The notes: a model not told the origin generated them from the sequence alone. Numbered from the stretch's first letter, positions 11,359-23,796 are shown. The stretch is 64,000 nucleotides of DNA from Loripinus fragilis (GCA_964019695.1 OZ026521.1:32895601-32959600); one strand, 5' to 3'. Translations and numbers: made by a program.

Positions 11359-11735
11359 TTCTAGGAGATGATGCATTGATAAGTAAGGGGTCTTTCATGC
11401 AAACCATCATCTACGTGTCTTGATCCACATCTGAACTAAGAGTGAAGTTGGTGCACCGTTTAACAGGTTTTTGCCCTCCAGTAAAATATTTTTACTTACC
11501 GTTCTAAGGCGGTGCTTCTTTTGTGAATCATTTATGTTGTTTCTGTCTTGTTTTGTTATGCCTTCATGCATGTCTGTTTGGTGATGCCTTGTGGTCACCT
11601 GCTGGGAAAGGACTGATCTCTTGGCTCTCGTTTGTGATGTCTAATCGTGACCTTGTCACTTTCCCATTGGTATCTTGGGTCAGGTGTGGTGCTTGATTGT
11701 ATCGATTCCTGTATTGATTCTAATTTTTGCCCTCT
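11359..11735 (+). mobile_element. Retroelement 3'-end copy 2 (5'-truncated)
   Basis: Matches the same 3' family: ggagatgatgcattgataag, ggggtctttcatgcaaacc, cacctgctgggaaagg, ttcccattggtatc and ttgattgtatcgattcctg. The RT part is absent. Confidence 0.8.
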
Positions 11736-12298
11736 TTCTTACTTTTACCATACTTCAAGCCATAAACAAACCGTTTTTCCAGAGGAGTTAGTATTGACAT
11801 TGGCACTTTAACTTTTGTCTACGTTTTCAGATATGCATTTTCATTTAAAGCCTAATCTATCAGAAAATAACGTTGACGTCGCCAACAAAATCATGACGTC
11901 AAAGCTAACTGTGGGTATTAGTTTCTTTTCGCCATTATCAATGGTACTACCCAACTAATTGAAATTAAATATGAAGTATTTGGATCGCAAAAGGCAATAG
12001 TTTTTGAAATTGTAAAAAGGTGAAAATGTCATTTTTGACCACATTGTTGGAAATCTCGTGACATGCCTCATATTACAACACCATGCACGGTTTTCTGAGG
12101 TTTCACCAGTATAAACCTACACTGTTATTCCAAATTTATACTTGGAATAACAAAACTACAGCAACTTGTACAGTTTAATTTTTGTCTGTGGCTACACCAT
12201 TACAACCTTTACTCTTATTTGAGTCTTAGTACTTGTAAATCATATGTAACAAACATGTACAGTTCAACTTATATCTGAGGTCATACCAATATAAAAGT
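11736..12298. other. Intron sequence without recognised content
   Basis: No exon, splice-bounded frame or repeat border was recognised. AT-rich. Confidence 0.3.
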
Positions 12299-12580
12299 TA
12301 GTAAGGGTGCAAAGATCAGGAATCGATACAATCAAGTACCACACATGACCCAGGATACCAATGGAAAAGTGACAAACTCACAGTTAGACACCACAAACGA
12401 GGGCCAAGAGGTCTGCCCTTTCCCAGTAGGTGACCGCAAAGCACATATAAACAGACGCGCACGAAGACATAGCAAACACAAGACAGAACAAAAACATGAA
12501 AGATCCACAAAAGAAGTACCGCCTTGGAATGGTCAGTAAAATATTTTACTCGAGGGCTTAAACCAGTTTCACGGCGATAA
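12299..12580 (-). mobile_element. Retroelement 3'-end copy 3 (minus strand)
   Basis: Reverse-complement copy of the family. It begins at the family 3' terminus (agtaagggtgcaaagatcag on the plus strand) and runs to gggcttaaaccagttt, where it is 5'-truncated. The two opposite-strand open frames at 12316-12539 lie inside it and are not genes. Confidence 0.82.
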
Positions 12581-13885
12581 CCCTCTATCGCATACTTTCT
12601 AAAGTTTGCATAGTAAAATTGCCGTTAGCACTCAGTAGTATTTCCCATATGATTGAATCCATATTGGCACAGTTACATGACGATGCAAAAAATCCATATT
12701 GAGGCATCAATATTGATTTTTGGCACTGCCTCAATAGTGATGACGTATAGATAGCGTGCACTTTTTAGACCAGACTCATTTCAACATGGCTGAGTAGCTT
12801 ATAGAATCGTTATGAGACCCTGTTTTCAGGGGTATTTTACGTTTGATTGGGGTCCTAAAAGAGCGAAATGCCAGAAGAATAAAAAATGGGAGATTAGTTT
12901 AAGGAACAGTTAGTCTTTTCGCCAGTTTCGGTAAAACCAACAAAATGTGTTTTCCTATTTACCAACAACAACCGTCAACAACTAACAACAAGTGTCAAAA
13001 CTATAGACAACAGCCATCAACAACCAACAACAAATGTCAAAACTACCGACAACAACCGTCAATGACCTAGAACAATGGGGAAGTACGTAATAAAATACAT
13101 ATTCCCAGCAAGCATTTATACATGAGTCCCATATGGGCTATAGGCGATATGGCGTTTCCCCCAGGTTGGTCTCACATAACAGCTTCATAAAGGAACAATG
13201 TATTTACATGTGGCAGTCCCATGTAGTGTCTGGTTGCAATCTCCATTAAAGTCCCAGATGGGTGCCCATATAGGTCCCATATCTGTCCCATATCGATTGC
13301 TAGCTGAGTTAGTACTCTTATGAGGCCAAAAAGTTAATCATATAATGTTTTTTTTTATGATGAGTGGATGGATGGGTGGGTGGCTGGGTTGACTTGGGTG
13401 TGTAATTGATGGAGGTATGGCTATTTGCAAATTATGAAAAACGTATCTATTTCTTGGTTTCAATGGAAAAATATATTTAGGTCAGCTCATCAGCTAATCC
13501 TTGGACCCCCAGTATAGGCTAATTGTATATGCACAAAACCATTAATTTGTTGTGCATGTGCAGCTATCTAGTGAGGCTAGAGGTTAAAAATTTGCACTAA
13601 ATATTTATCAGCTCCCAGTATCATTTGTGGCTTTAATTATGTTCGTAGCAGGAGAAGGATCGCATATGTCTCGATTTTAAGCGTAACTTTTTACAATGTG
13701 ATGAGCCTAAAGACTCTTTGAGGAGTAGGTAGTTTTATTTCATTAATGCATTATATCATATAATATTGTATTCTATTTTAAGACAAATACATATTATATC
13801 TGAAAAAAGTATGCTTTACCCATTAATTATTAGAAACATATTCCATTAAAATTTTGCCGGTTGTTGTCTGTGTCAATTGCCCAAC
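12581..13885. repeat. Intron with short tandem and word-repeat tracts
   Basis: At about 12967-13070 a 42-bp unit (caacaacaa, tgtcaaaacta, gacaacaacc) occurs about 2.5 times. At about 13117-13305 many copies of words such as cccatatggg and tcccatat form a degenerate array. The remainder shows nothing recognisable. Confidence 0.5.
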
Positions 13886-13996
13886 GAAAAACTGGTGTGA
13901 TGAAAATTGCAACAACAAAGAACAATGTTTATCTTATGACGTCATTGATCTATGTCACGTTCTTTGTTGTTGCAATTTGCATCACGCCAATTTTTC
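13886..13996. repeat. Inverted repeat with 38-bp arms
   Basis: Arms 13886-13923 and 13959-13996 are complementary along nearly all 38 bases (gaaaaactggtgtgatg against catcacgccaatttttc). The loop is about 35 bp. This is a palindromic miniature-transposon-like structure. Confidence 0.8.
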
Positions 13997-14096
13997 TGTC
14001 TCACTGGCGCTCCTTGACTGTATAAAAAGTCAACAGAGATTATAGAATCATTTAATGTATTTACGCGGAGGTAAGTAAAAGGTTATAATATGGTCG

Positions 14097-14191
14097 AGGT
14101 GTGCCTCTAGGTCATATTGGCACTGGATAGCCATATTGGCCCTCGAGCCGATATAGCTACTCCAGTGCCAATATGACTTAGAGGCACACCT
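14097..14191. repeat. Palindromic element, 95 bp
   Basis: The left arm (aggtgtgcctctaggtcata...) is answered by the right arm (...tatgacttagaggcacacct), with arms of about 33 bp and a short internal part. It sits 17 bp before the hAT-like element. Confidence 0.8.
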
Positions 14192-14208
14192 GGGCTATAT
14201 ATATATAA

Positions 14209-15466
14209 CAGGGATGGAGTACTCATACTCGTACTTGTACTTACTCAAGTACTTTTTTCAGTACTTAGCTGTACTTAGCGAAGTTCATGAGTACATGTAC
14301 TCGTCCTTACTTAAGTACTGTTACAAAAAACCCTGTACTCATGAGTACATTACGAGTACCACTGAGTATTTTTTTTTAATTTAATCAGATAGGGAAAAAA
14401 ATTAATTGTTTCCTAGGCCCTCCCTCATCTGTTTGAAATGCCTTTCATCTGTCTTATTTCAGACTTGAAAAAAAGGCCTCATATGTGTAATGAAAAATAT
14501 AAAAAAAAATATAAATAAAAAACCTGCCAGTGCCTGCCACATCTGTTATAAATTTCATAAAAGTGGCTTGTTTACTTTTTTTAGCCATATCCTAATATTT
14601 AGAAAAAGTGTGTTTTACCTATCAAGCTTTTTTAGGTTAGTGTGGCCACACACATTGACTTCTTTATTAACAATGGACTTGATGAAACACCTAATGATGC
14701 TTGTAATTGGCCAGGAGCAACACTATTTTGGATTAATACAATGTACTTTAATTAGTATATTGTTGTATTTGTCACACTTGCTGCAAAATAAGACGCTGTG
14801 TTTACCCCAAATATTGGGACAGACATATACCTGAGCAAGCAGTGCACACCCAGATCAGGAGCAGTCTGATAATGGTCTAAACTGTTTGACATTTGATCGG
14901 CATTCTGACATGTACATGGGTGCATTGGTGAAACATGCTGATCACTTTTTCAGACAATTATGTCAATAATTTTGGGTGTCCAAATATTTATGAATAAAAA
15001 TTTCAAGAATAATATAATCCTTAAAACAGAACAGTTCCTAAGTTCATCACATAAAGCGCCAAAATCAAAATATAGAAGATAAAACAATGTAGATTCAGAT
15101 GAGGCAGCTGGGATCAGCAGAGTTTGCAGAATCAGCTATTGTTTTATTTAGTGCTTAAATGCTTAAAAACTTGTAACAGGTTTTATCTGTTGAATCTTAG
15201 ATGTCACTGCTACATATTTGCTTGTAAATATTATAAATATCTGCAGCCTGTTTATTTATTTAATTTGGCTTTTGTCTTAAATTTTCATTGCATACTTTAT
15301 AATACTCATAGTACTCAGATGTATTTATGAGTACTTTTCTAAAGTACTCAGTACTTACTTGAGTACATTTACAAAATGTGTACTCAGTACTTACTCGAGT
15401 ACTTTCAAAACAGTCAGTACTCAGTACTTACTTGAGTACTTTTTCTTAGTACTCGCTTCATCCCTG
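14209..15466. mobile_element. Non-autonomous hAT-like DNA transposon
   Basis: The ends are cagggatg at the left and catccctg at the right, a hAT-type CAGGGATG terminal inverted repeat. They are flanked by 8-bp sequences atatataa (14201-14208) and ctatataa (15467-15474), 7 of 8 identical. Dense subterminal arrays of the word gtact (with tactcaagtac and agtacttac) fill 14220-14360 and 15300-15455. Internal frames (for example 14490-14834) show no transposase motif, so it is non-autonomous. The low-complexity TA flank makes the 8-bp duplication slightly less certain. Confidence 0.82.
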
Positions 15467-15483
15467 CTATATAATAACCTGTA

Positions 15484-15822
15484 TTTATCATAAGACGTCG
15501 CATCTGGGAGTGAAATAACGTCATGCTATAAAATCGATAAACCACAAGTGGTTTGCAGATTTTCGGAAACGTTACGACGTCCATATCAACGTTGCTTTCA
15601 CTATGACAAAACTAAAACGCTTTTTCGGCAGATTTAAAAAAATCTTACTATCATATGATAAATAGAATCTAACATTCGTGCTCTTGTATTATTGAATTTA
15701 TTTAACTTGTTGTGAAAAAAGAAATAAAATGCTCCGCAAGCCTCGCATTTTATCTCTTTTCCCCAACTCGTTTAATAAATTCAATAAAACATGAACACTC
15801 ATGTAAGATCCTCTATTTTATT
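15484..15822. repeat. Dispersed repeat family R1, copy 1
   Basis: The copy starts near tttatcataagacgtcgcat and contains gggagtgaaataacg, atcatatgataaatagaatc and a hairpin-like part (gcaagcctcgcattttatct), ending near catgtaagatcctcta. Other copies lie at 25563, 31368, 32447, 33412 (left part) and 36155 (right part). The first half is bounded by inverted words tttatcata and tatgataaa. Confidence 0.78.
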
Positions 15823-16843
15823 CTTGTTGTATGGAATGACACTTGCAGATTCGTTTGATTGGAACAATGGCTAACTAAACCTAAATTATCTGGTACGTCA
15901 AAAATAAAGCAAGTCATGGCCACCAGTGGACAACAGGTTTTGCAAAGAAAATTGTCTAATTTTCCGTGTTAATGTATATAAAAACTTGAGCATTCCTTTT
16001 GCAAAAATCCCTTTTGCAAAAACAACAACAAAAACACACACACAAAAAATGTTGGGCCAGTTTAATAAATAAAATAACACATGTACATGGGTATCACGCT
16101 ACATTGGTCAGTTAGAAAACATGATCACATGGGATGGGGTCAGTTTTACCAATGTATATATGAGGAAAACATAAAAATCCAGTTGTCAGAAACTTAGCAG
16201 CCTATTTTGAATATGATTTAGCACAAGTTGTTCTTGAGTTAACTCGTATCAGTATTGCTCAAATCATTCTGATCTGCCAAAACATGGAAACAATAGGGCA
16301 GAGTTTGGGCTTCTGATATTTATATAAGGAGAGCTTTAAAATCCTTCCAGTGGGATTTGAATATAATTTGACTCAAAAGAACTGTGCTTGGCCCGCTCCC
16401 ATGAGTGTTCATTTTTATGATGGATCAAAAACATGGCGCTAGTTGACAAATGGAGAAACTGAACAAATCTACTTGTCAAAAATACTGGCCTGATCAAACA
16501 ACTATTCTGAAACCAGAATGCACAATGCGGTAATATTTGATATGTAGCATCGACCCTAGTGGTTCACTTGCAAGATTGTTCAATTTATTCCTCTGGACTA
16601 GCCACGCTCTGTGTTGAGAAATGATTAACATAGTAGTAAAAACTTTTCATTATTGTGCGGAGAGCTTTGAGTCTTGGTATGTAACTTCTTAGTGTGAACC
16701 TCGAAGGGAGCAATGTAACCCAGGTGATCAACTACAGTGTCATCTAAGCCCATCTTTTATAACAAAGGGCAAAATTGCGTATCATGTACAACTAAACAGA
16801 TCTTGAGTCAATGAACCTCATAATCTATTTCTAATCTAGATAT
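15823..16843. other. Intron sequence without recognised content
   Basis: No exon or repeat border found. Bases 16838-16843 (agatat) are the left target duplication of the next element. Confidence 0.35.
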
Positions 16844-18259
16844 GGGGCCCCCAGGTGTTTTGAGGATCTGGGGAGAATGGCTTTTTATTTTCAGGGAGCT
16901 GGGGAGCACTTGTAATTATTTTCAGGGATTTGGGGAGCAAGCTCATAGTTTTGGAGATTTAGGGAGCCCTGCAAAAAAGTAAAAAAAAAAATCTCACCTT
17001 GAAAGAAAAGCCTTCATTTCAGTTGATTTTAAAAAAAATCTTCGGCTTCTGTGGGGGTAGCCCCAAAACCCCCTTGGAAGTCTACATGTATTTACTTCCG
17101 TGCTAACATGCTTATATGGATTGGTATATCATTATTGGTGACTGATATGGCAAATAATTTTTACTATTGCGGCAAATTCTCATGAAAAATGTGGATAATA
17201 ACGTATTTTGGCAAACTCAGAAAGCGCCACATTGCACCATTTAGATAAAAAAATCCGGCCTGGACCCCCCTAGCACGAAGCTGAATTCACATCATTACAG
17301 GGCTATCTACGCGTCTGGTATGTAATATTTGATGTGAAAGGAAAAGTCTGCATTTATTTGGCTTTGGGTGGCAATTGCCCCCCCCAGACCCCCCCCCCTT
17401 GTAAAATGTGAATGAATATTTTTGTACGAACGTGCGCATCTAGATTGATCTTGGAGAAATATGGCACAAAATTTGAGTTGTTGATTTATTGTCCTAAAAA
17501 ATGTTGATTTTTAGGTTAATAATAACATACTTTGGAACACTCAGAATGCGCCAGATCGCACCATTTTTATCAATTTTTTTCTGGGGGAGCATGCCCCTGG
17601 ACCCCCTAGCATACCTTGAAACTTACTTGTTGAAACTGAAGTAAAACTAATGTATAGAGACTTAAATAACAATTATAAAACCACTTCCTAGTGTTACAAA
17701 AATTAATGCTTTCACTATGTCTAAGAAAATCTAGTTTTGGCTATTGAAAAAACCCCTCTCCCACCAGAAAACAAAATGGTCTAGCTGCCCCTAATAAAAA
17801 ATAAAATCTAGAGAGCGTTCCTCCACACCTACTCAACCAGGTATAGCAACAGATTTTGAGGATGGCCTCATACTTTGACCTATATATCATGTATTTCACT
17901 TAAATAATTATATATCATCTCGGACCCAGTATATTGGGTCCGAGATATTATGTATTCCGTTGCTAAGCCCTATCTTTACATGTATAACATAAAATATAAA
18001 GTGAATATTAAGTCATCCGCTAGTGTATAGCTTTATAGCTTGTAAGTTTGTAATTGTAATCATATGGAAAGAAAAATACACTTCAGGGAGATTTGGCTTA
18101 TATTTTTTATGGATTTGGGGAGAAGCTAAATTAATTCTAAGGATTTTGGGAGCAAAGAAAAAATACTTTCAGGGAGTTGAGGAATTTTTTCAGGGATCTG
18201 GGGAGATCAATGCATTATTTTCAGGGATCAAGGGAGGACAGACCCCCCCTGGGGGCCTC
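16844..18259. mobile_element. Short-TIR DNA element with 6-bp target duplication and direct subterminal repeats
   Basis: The left end ggggcccccagg is answered by cctgggggcctc at the right end. The hexamer agatat flanks both sides (16838-16843 and 18260-18265). Copies of ttcaggga(t)ttggggag-like words occur near both ends in the same orientation, not inverted. The interior has C-rich runs and no recognisable transposase. It lies 41 bp before exon A1. The superfamily is not assignable from the sequence. Confidence 0.75.
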
Positions 18260-18300
18260 AGATATTGGCTATAACCTCATATCGTAATTTTTCATTGCAG

Positions 18301-18492
18301 ATGGCAGTTCTATAAACGTATACAGTGATACTCAACCTGGAAGCACCATTAACCAAATCATGGCCTCTGATTCTGATCTAAGTATTGGTAATGACTTTAT
18401 ACGATATTATGTGAAGGATGAGACAAAATTAACACCATGGGACTACCCTGACGTTACAAGAAATGACGAAAGACTTTTCTTTCTTGATGATG
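18301..18492 (+). CDS. Cadherin-like gene exon A1
   Basis: This 192-nt, phase 1-1 exon has acceptor attgcag (18294-18300) and donor GT at 18493 (gatggtaata). It encodes the first half of a cadherin-like repeat: DGSSINVYSD, then a long middle part, ending RLFFLDD, the strand that precedes the TGTISV motif of B1. It is 33 nt longer than A3. Joined to F0 the linker reads IMLQ-DGSS; joined to B1 it reads FLDD-ATGTISV, the canonical cadherin D-x-TG-x-I pattern. The transposon at 16844-18259 ends only 41 bp upstream and supplies sequence close to the branch-point region. Confidence 0.85.
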
Positions 18493-18811
18493 GTAATAGA
18501 TAGCTAACATTCATACCAATGAAATATTAAATAATAAAAGAAGTTGTAGTAAAATGATGAAATGCAAGGCATCACAGAAAATGTTGATAGTTTGCCATTT
18601 TTGAAGAGTTTGACAAATGTTTGATAAATGCATGAATGTTTGATTTTGTTTATCATATTGCATAAAATTTGCTTGAGGGGATTTTCAAATGCTGTTATAA
18701 CTTGTATCCAATCCCTTTGTTAATATACAATAAAATATGTTTAATCATATCATAAAATGTGCTTTGAATGTTTATTAAATGGCAAGAAAACGGCTTTTCA
18801 TTACATTATCT
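18493..18811. other. Short intron stretch, nothing recognised
   Basis: AT-rich sequence without a recognisable feature, ending in the ttatct target duplication (18806-18811) of the next element. Confidence 0.4.
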
Positions 18812-20981
18812 GAGGGTCTAGATGGGGTATAATGATTAGTGAATAATGGCCCTTTTTTATAATGAATAGTGAATAATGAGCCCAAAAACTAATGAATAGT
18901 GAAAAATGAGGGCCTAAAAATAATGAATAATCCTATCATTTTTAATGAATAGAAGAAAAAACTAATGAATAGTGAATAATCAGATTTTAATGAATAATGA
19001 ATAATGCTAAAAAATGAAAAAAAAATATCAATGCATTTGTTAAAGCCTATACATGTACTTATAAAATATCGACTCAGTTTGTTCTTTAAAATTGCTCCCA
19101 CCCTTTGTAATTGATTGATTATCATAAGGTAATTCTACAATTTATAAAACTAAGAGACACAATTTAGCGAAAATCCATACAAAATGGCATCTGAAATAGA
19201 GATTGAAACAGAAAAGTCCCAAAAACTCAAGAAAAAGACACAGGAAGTAATCATGTAGTTCCTGTTATGCACACATTCTATGATTCTGATCTCAAAACTG
19301 TGAAAGAAAGAAGTAGGTCCAAATTTAGGGGGTGGGTCGTTTCGGACTTGGTAGGTGGGTCATTTCGGCAATTTTCAGAGTGAGTCATTTCGGTCTTTGA
19401 ATGTTTTGGCCAAAGTCTGAAAGTGATAATGTATACATTATTATATGTGTATGAATGAACAGATGGGCAGGTGTTAAGTTTTGTGAAAAAAAAACAGGCT
19501 GAAATGTAAAAAGGACCCTTTCACGACTCAGGCTGAAACAATCCATGTCAAAATGCCCCGGGCGGGGCCAAAACGACCTGTTACCATTACAGTGTGACTC
19601 GGGGAAATCAAGAGAATTTATAGAGAAAACAACTCAAAAACACTTATTTCGGAACAATTCAACAACATTTTCTGAGACAATTCCCCTACAATATTTTTTT
19701 GATTTAGAATTAAAAAAAAGTGTCTGTGAATTAAATTGTCTCATAAAATGATGAGGTGTCTGTGAGTTGACTCAAAATTTATCAGTGGATTGTCTCATAA
19801 AGTGTTGGTGAGTTGCCTTATAATCTATTGATAAATTGTCTCAAAAAATGTGTCTAATCTATCTGTACTCAGTCCGTTTTTGTTCAGCTGCAAAAATGTC
19901 TTTTTTCAGTAAATGGGGGGGGGGGGGGGGGGCAGGCTTACAAGTGGGACCTTCTTTTTGATTTGCTCCTACTTTTTCTTAAAAATGCCCTACTATCCCT
20001 GAGTTTTCACTTTAAAATGTCATTTACTCGTAAAAATCCAGAATTTTTCCTCGCTCACTCCGCTCGCTCGGATTTAATAAATTAACTAATGATTTTCTTC
20101 AGGGAGCACGCTGCAAAACATCGATTTTTTAGTTTTAACCCCAAAGGGCTCTCTGTTTAGCTTGTACTATTTTCACAGCTATTATCCTGCTTATTTAGTG
20201 TGGAATTTATTTCTAACTACTCATTGTGATGAATTTTGTACTTGGAAAAGCCCTGCTATCCCTTCTTTTTTACACCAATTATCCCTACTTTTTCACTACT
20301 TTTCTCAAATTTTTATTGCTACTTTTCCCCCATTTTTTTGTTGAAGGGCACTTGAAAGCCTGGGGGGCTAAAAAGTAGGGGAGTCATATGCATTTCCATG
20401 TGGCTAGAAGGGGGGTCGCCATTAACTTTGGCTTCCCAGCAGGTGTGTTATGTTTTAATTGTCCCTATAAAATCATTAAAATTTTTCCTCACTCGCTCGG
20501 TTTTTATAAATTAAACTCTTATCAGGCCACTTAATTTCTCAGTTTTCAAAAGTTATTCTGTTTTCTGTGGTTTTATTGTTACAACTTTTATCATGCTAAT
20601 TTTGATAGAAAATTGATTAATCAGGCTTTCAGATAGGCCCTACTTTTCCTTGTGTTCCTACATTTCCCCACTTTTTCTTTAAAATGTCCTACTATCATTG
20701 CTTTTTCACTCTTAAATGTCATTTACGCTATAAAAATACAGAAGTTTTTCCTCGGCCGCTTCGCTCACTCAAATCTTTAAACATATAAAATATAATTTTA
20801 AGCATAATTTTGACCAATGTCGCGTCCGTAGAAATATTGGTATTTCTAAGTTTATTTTAATGAATGATTTTAATGAATAATTGGTCTTATTTTAATGAAT
20901 GACCCCAAAATTTTAATGAGATGAATAATGGGCTAAATTTTTAATGAATAGTGAATACCAGACCCTCCCATCCAGACCCTC
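18812..20981. mobile_element. Second short-TIR DNA element with 6-bp target duplication
   Basis: The left end gagggtctagatgggg is answered by cccatccagaccctc at the right end. The hexamer ttatct flanks both sides (18806-18811 and 20982-20987). Arrays of taatgaatagtgaataatg-like words occupy both ends (about 18828-19015 and 20850-20960) in the same orientation. The interior contains gtgggtcatttcgg repeats (19325-19400), a G run of about 20 (near 19914-19933) and other low-complexity sequence, but no transposase. The architecture copies that of 16844-18259, although the sequences differ. Confidence 0.75.
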
Positions 20982-22036
20982 TTATCTTTATAATCTGCTA
21001 TTAAATAAACTAGAATGTTATCTTTTAAATACACCGTCGGCCTTCCAATCATCATTTTTCAAGATATCTGGACATTTGAAGACAAAACGCCCCCTCCCGA
21101 TGGTCTACATGGGATTTCTAGTGTTACATTGTCAATTTTTCAAAAAGTTTAAAATTTGTGAAAGATTTAATGAAGTTTTTCTTATGTATCTTCCGTTTGT
21201 TCCTTCAACTAAAGCCTGCGCCAGTGTCCTTTATGAAAGTAAAGCATACTTCTTAGTAGCTTAGCAACGACGGTATGATAGAGTAATGTTTTTTCTAATG
21301 AAAATAACGTTATAACGTCACTTAGCGTTCCGTAGCGTCGCGCCTGTTCCGTCTCAATCCACCTGCTCGGCCCCAATTTGCTTGTTTCATCTGTTCTGAC
21401 CAGTTCCATTTCATACCGCCTGTTCAATTTTTATTGTATTCTGTTCTGTTCTGACTCTTCCGTCTTTTAGTATTGGGCATAAACGTGACGTGCATTCAAT
21501 TAGCCAAGTCTGGAAGCAAAACTTGTGGCCCAACTTGTGGTTTTCTTTACCCCTTGCTTTCTGTGAGCTAAGAGCTATTTTCTTTGCTTCATCACAGTTA
21601 GTTTTTGATTTCATTGTTCTCTGTAATAATACATTATATAAGTTGGAAGCCTATGCAGCACTTGTGATTTTCAATCAAAAGGTTTTCTTTCACACATAGA
21701 AAAAAATAATATTGCTTAAGTACATGTAGTTTTAATGCAACCATAATACAATGTCCTACAACTGTATCAACAAGTCTGAATCATATTGGCCAGTGCACGA
21801 GATTTCTGTACTAATTACATATGCGCAAAATCATGGGTGGGTCCAGAGGGGGAAAGAGTCCGATCCCCATGGAAAATCAGAAATGGCTATAGGTTTCCTT
21901 AGAAATTCTGGTAAGGACCCCCTCCAGAAGCAATTGGACCCCTTGGGTTCTATTGTTTCTCAAAGGAGGTCGGTATGGCCCTCTGTGAAATACGTTGATG
22001 ACTAAACAAAAACAAACATTGTCAGGGCACCCCTGG
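20982..22036. other. Intron sequence, partly repeat-like
   Basis: The stretch 21836-22010 (C- and G-rich, with gtccgatccccatggaaaatc and ggaccccctcc) resembles 33815-33930 (gggccccccacggaaaatc), so it is a dispersed repeat fragment. The opposing frames at 21209-21699 have no recognised domain. Confidence 0.4.
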
Positions 22037-22179
22037 CCTCGAGTTTATAAAACATGAGTTCAGTCTCAGACTCAAAATAAAGTGCAATGATTGGCTGCCT
22101 GCGGACACGTGTCCCCAAGCAGCCAATCATTGCGCTTTATTTTGAGTCTGAGAATGAACTCAAGTTTTATAACCTCGGG
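22037..22179. repeat. Palindromic miniature element, about 63-bp arms
   Basis: The left arm (cctcgagtttataaaacatg ... attggctgcct) and right arm (aagcagccaatcattg ... ttttataacctcggg) are complementary with few mismatches around a loop of about 16 bp. It can fold into a long hairpin. Confidence 0.88.
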
Positions 22180-23567
22180 TCCTGATCCGCACATGACATA
22201 CCTCTATAGTTTAACGCTGATGCTTACGTATCCAGCAGGGGTATACTTTTTTGCGTTTGAGTCTTTATCTACATGCATACTTTGTGTATGTGAGCAGCAA
22301 ATGTTCTCGGCTGAAAAACCAAAAACTTGAGTGGTGGCCCATTATCATGTTTTTGGGATTATTTTATGTTTACAAAGGCTTTTGAATGTACATGGTAATC
22401 TGTAAAATAATCAAAAACAACCAGAACTCAGCCAAAAGTAAGTGAGTATGATCAGGAAATACCACAATCACACACTGCAGACTAAGCCCATTTCACCGTG
22501 AGGAAGAGCCACAGAACATTGACAATAATAGCAAAGCAGCAAGTTTTCTCTTCCTCTTCAAGATGATTGCAAAACTTGAATGGACACAAAGTAGTGCATA
22601 ACAAAACAAAGACAGAACTCCCACAAACAATGCGAAGTACGTTAAACAATAGACCAGCAACAACAGATTCACCACCTTAGAACTGACAGCAGCCCAAGCC
22701 ACCGGGGGCTTAAATGCATCCTACGGGCGCCAAACCTTCCCCCTAGATTCTGCCATTGTTAAAACACAAAATTGTTTAGCTCGCATGGAGGCTTTCTAAC
22801 TAATATAGTGTTCAGCACAGAGAAACAATCAAATCAAATTAATATACTATGATGAAACAAAGGAAAGGGCTCATGACTCACAGATAGTCAGAGCTAAAGA
22901 AAACCTCAAGTTGAGCTATGGTGGGCCCAGCCAAGGACAAGCATCATGCACCAACCTACGGATTAAAACTTTACGTGAGGACCGTCATTAAGTCTGAGGC
23001 CTGACCCACCGTCGTGCAATTTAAGAAGAAACCATACTTCCAAACGTGATTGGGTTTACAACCAGGCATGCAGACTGTCGCATGATATGCATACTGTATC
23101 CCACTCTTTTATAACGTTTAATAATCTTTAAAATTGATCACTAAAATTAGGCTTTCCAACAATTCTTTTAAATTTATAAACTAAATCGCAATAAAATAAA
23201 GGTTCCAGTATGCCTTTTTGCAGAAGATTCTTAAATCAAATATTGTATTTAACGATCATTTCTGAGTGTCAGTTATAAAATTAAGAACTAGTTTTACGGA
23301 GTTTATGGCATCGATAACCTTGTTTTAGTAACTTAGAAGTTACATCTTAATTAGAAAGAGACGAACACCATAGATATCTATGATGGAATGGTGAACACTT
23401 TGTAGGGATTTCTAGCAACCAGACCAAGTCTTTATTGTTAACTTTTCAGTATGGTTTACTGTTTTGTATTTTTAAAACAAGCAGCGTGAATTTTAGTTTC
23501 ATCTCAGGCAACTACCATGGGAAAGTAAATATATCTCAAATAATTATTAATCATTTTCTCTTTCAAG
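22180..23567. other. Intron sequence, possible old transposon UTR
   Basis: The stretch 22490-23060 has a base composition richer in G and C than its surroundings and no splice-bounded frame. A minus frame at 22493-22702 reads as hydrophobic segments without a recognised domain. It may be an untranslated part of an old retroelement, but I cannot name it. Confidence 0.3.
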
Positions 23568-23693
23568 CAACAGGGACTATCTCCGTAAATCAAGACCTCT
23601 CAAGAGAGTATTCATATGTGTATTCAGACATCGTGCTGTGTGTAGCAGACAGAAGAGAAAAAGACATATGCACATCAATGACTATCACACTGT
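23568..23693 (+). CDS. Cadherin-like gene exon B1
   Basis: This 126-nt, phase 1-1 exon has a pyrimidine-rich acceptor (ttctctttcaag, ending 23567) and a strong donor (gtaagta at 23694). It encodes ATGTISVNQDLSREYSYVYSD followed by IVLCVADRREKDIC and a final strand. The TG-x-I-x-V...LSRE string is the best-preserved cadherin signature in the window; classical cadherins have LDRE at the last position. The two cysteines flank DRREKD and recur in B2 and B3. Confidence 0.88.
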
Positions 23694-23796
23694 GTAAGTA
23701 AATTATATCGAGTGAATTTCCAGTATACAGAGGATTACGAAAACACCATCTTCTCAGGTATTTTGATTAGAATGTTGTTTTGAAAATAGTTAAATG

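Noticed and set aside
12316..12539. Overlapping opposite-strand small genes (12316-12510 and 12345-12539)
   Set aside because: Both lie wholly in a retroelement 3' copy; the same frames appear in the copies at 28.8 and 49.0 kb.
16844..20981. Assigning the two 6-bp-duplication elements to a named superfamily
   Set aside because: Some known groups make 6-bp duplications, but no transposase or diagnostic terminus is visible here, so naming one would be a guess.
22493..22702. Minus-strand membrane protein of 69 residues
   Set aside because: Hydrophobic but with no family resemblance, no splice context, and located in repeat-like sequence.
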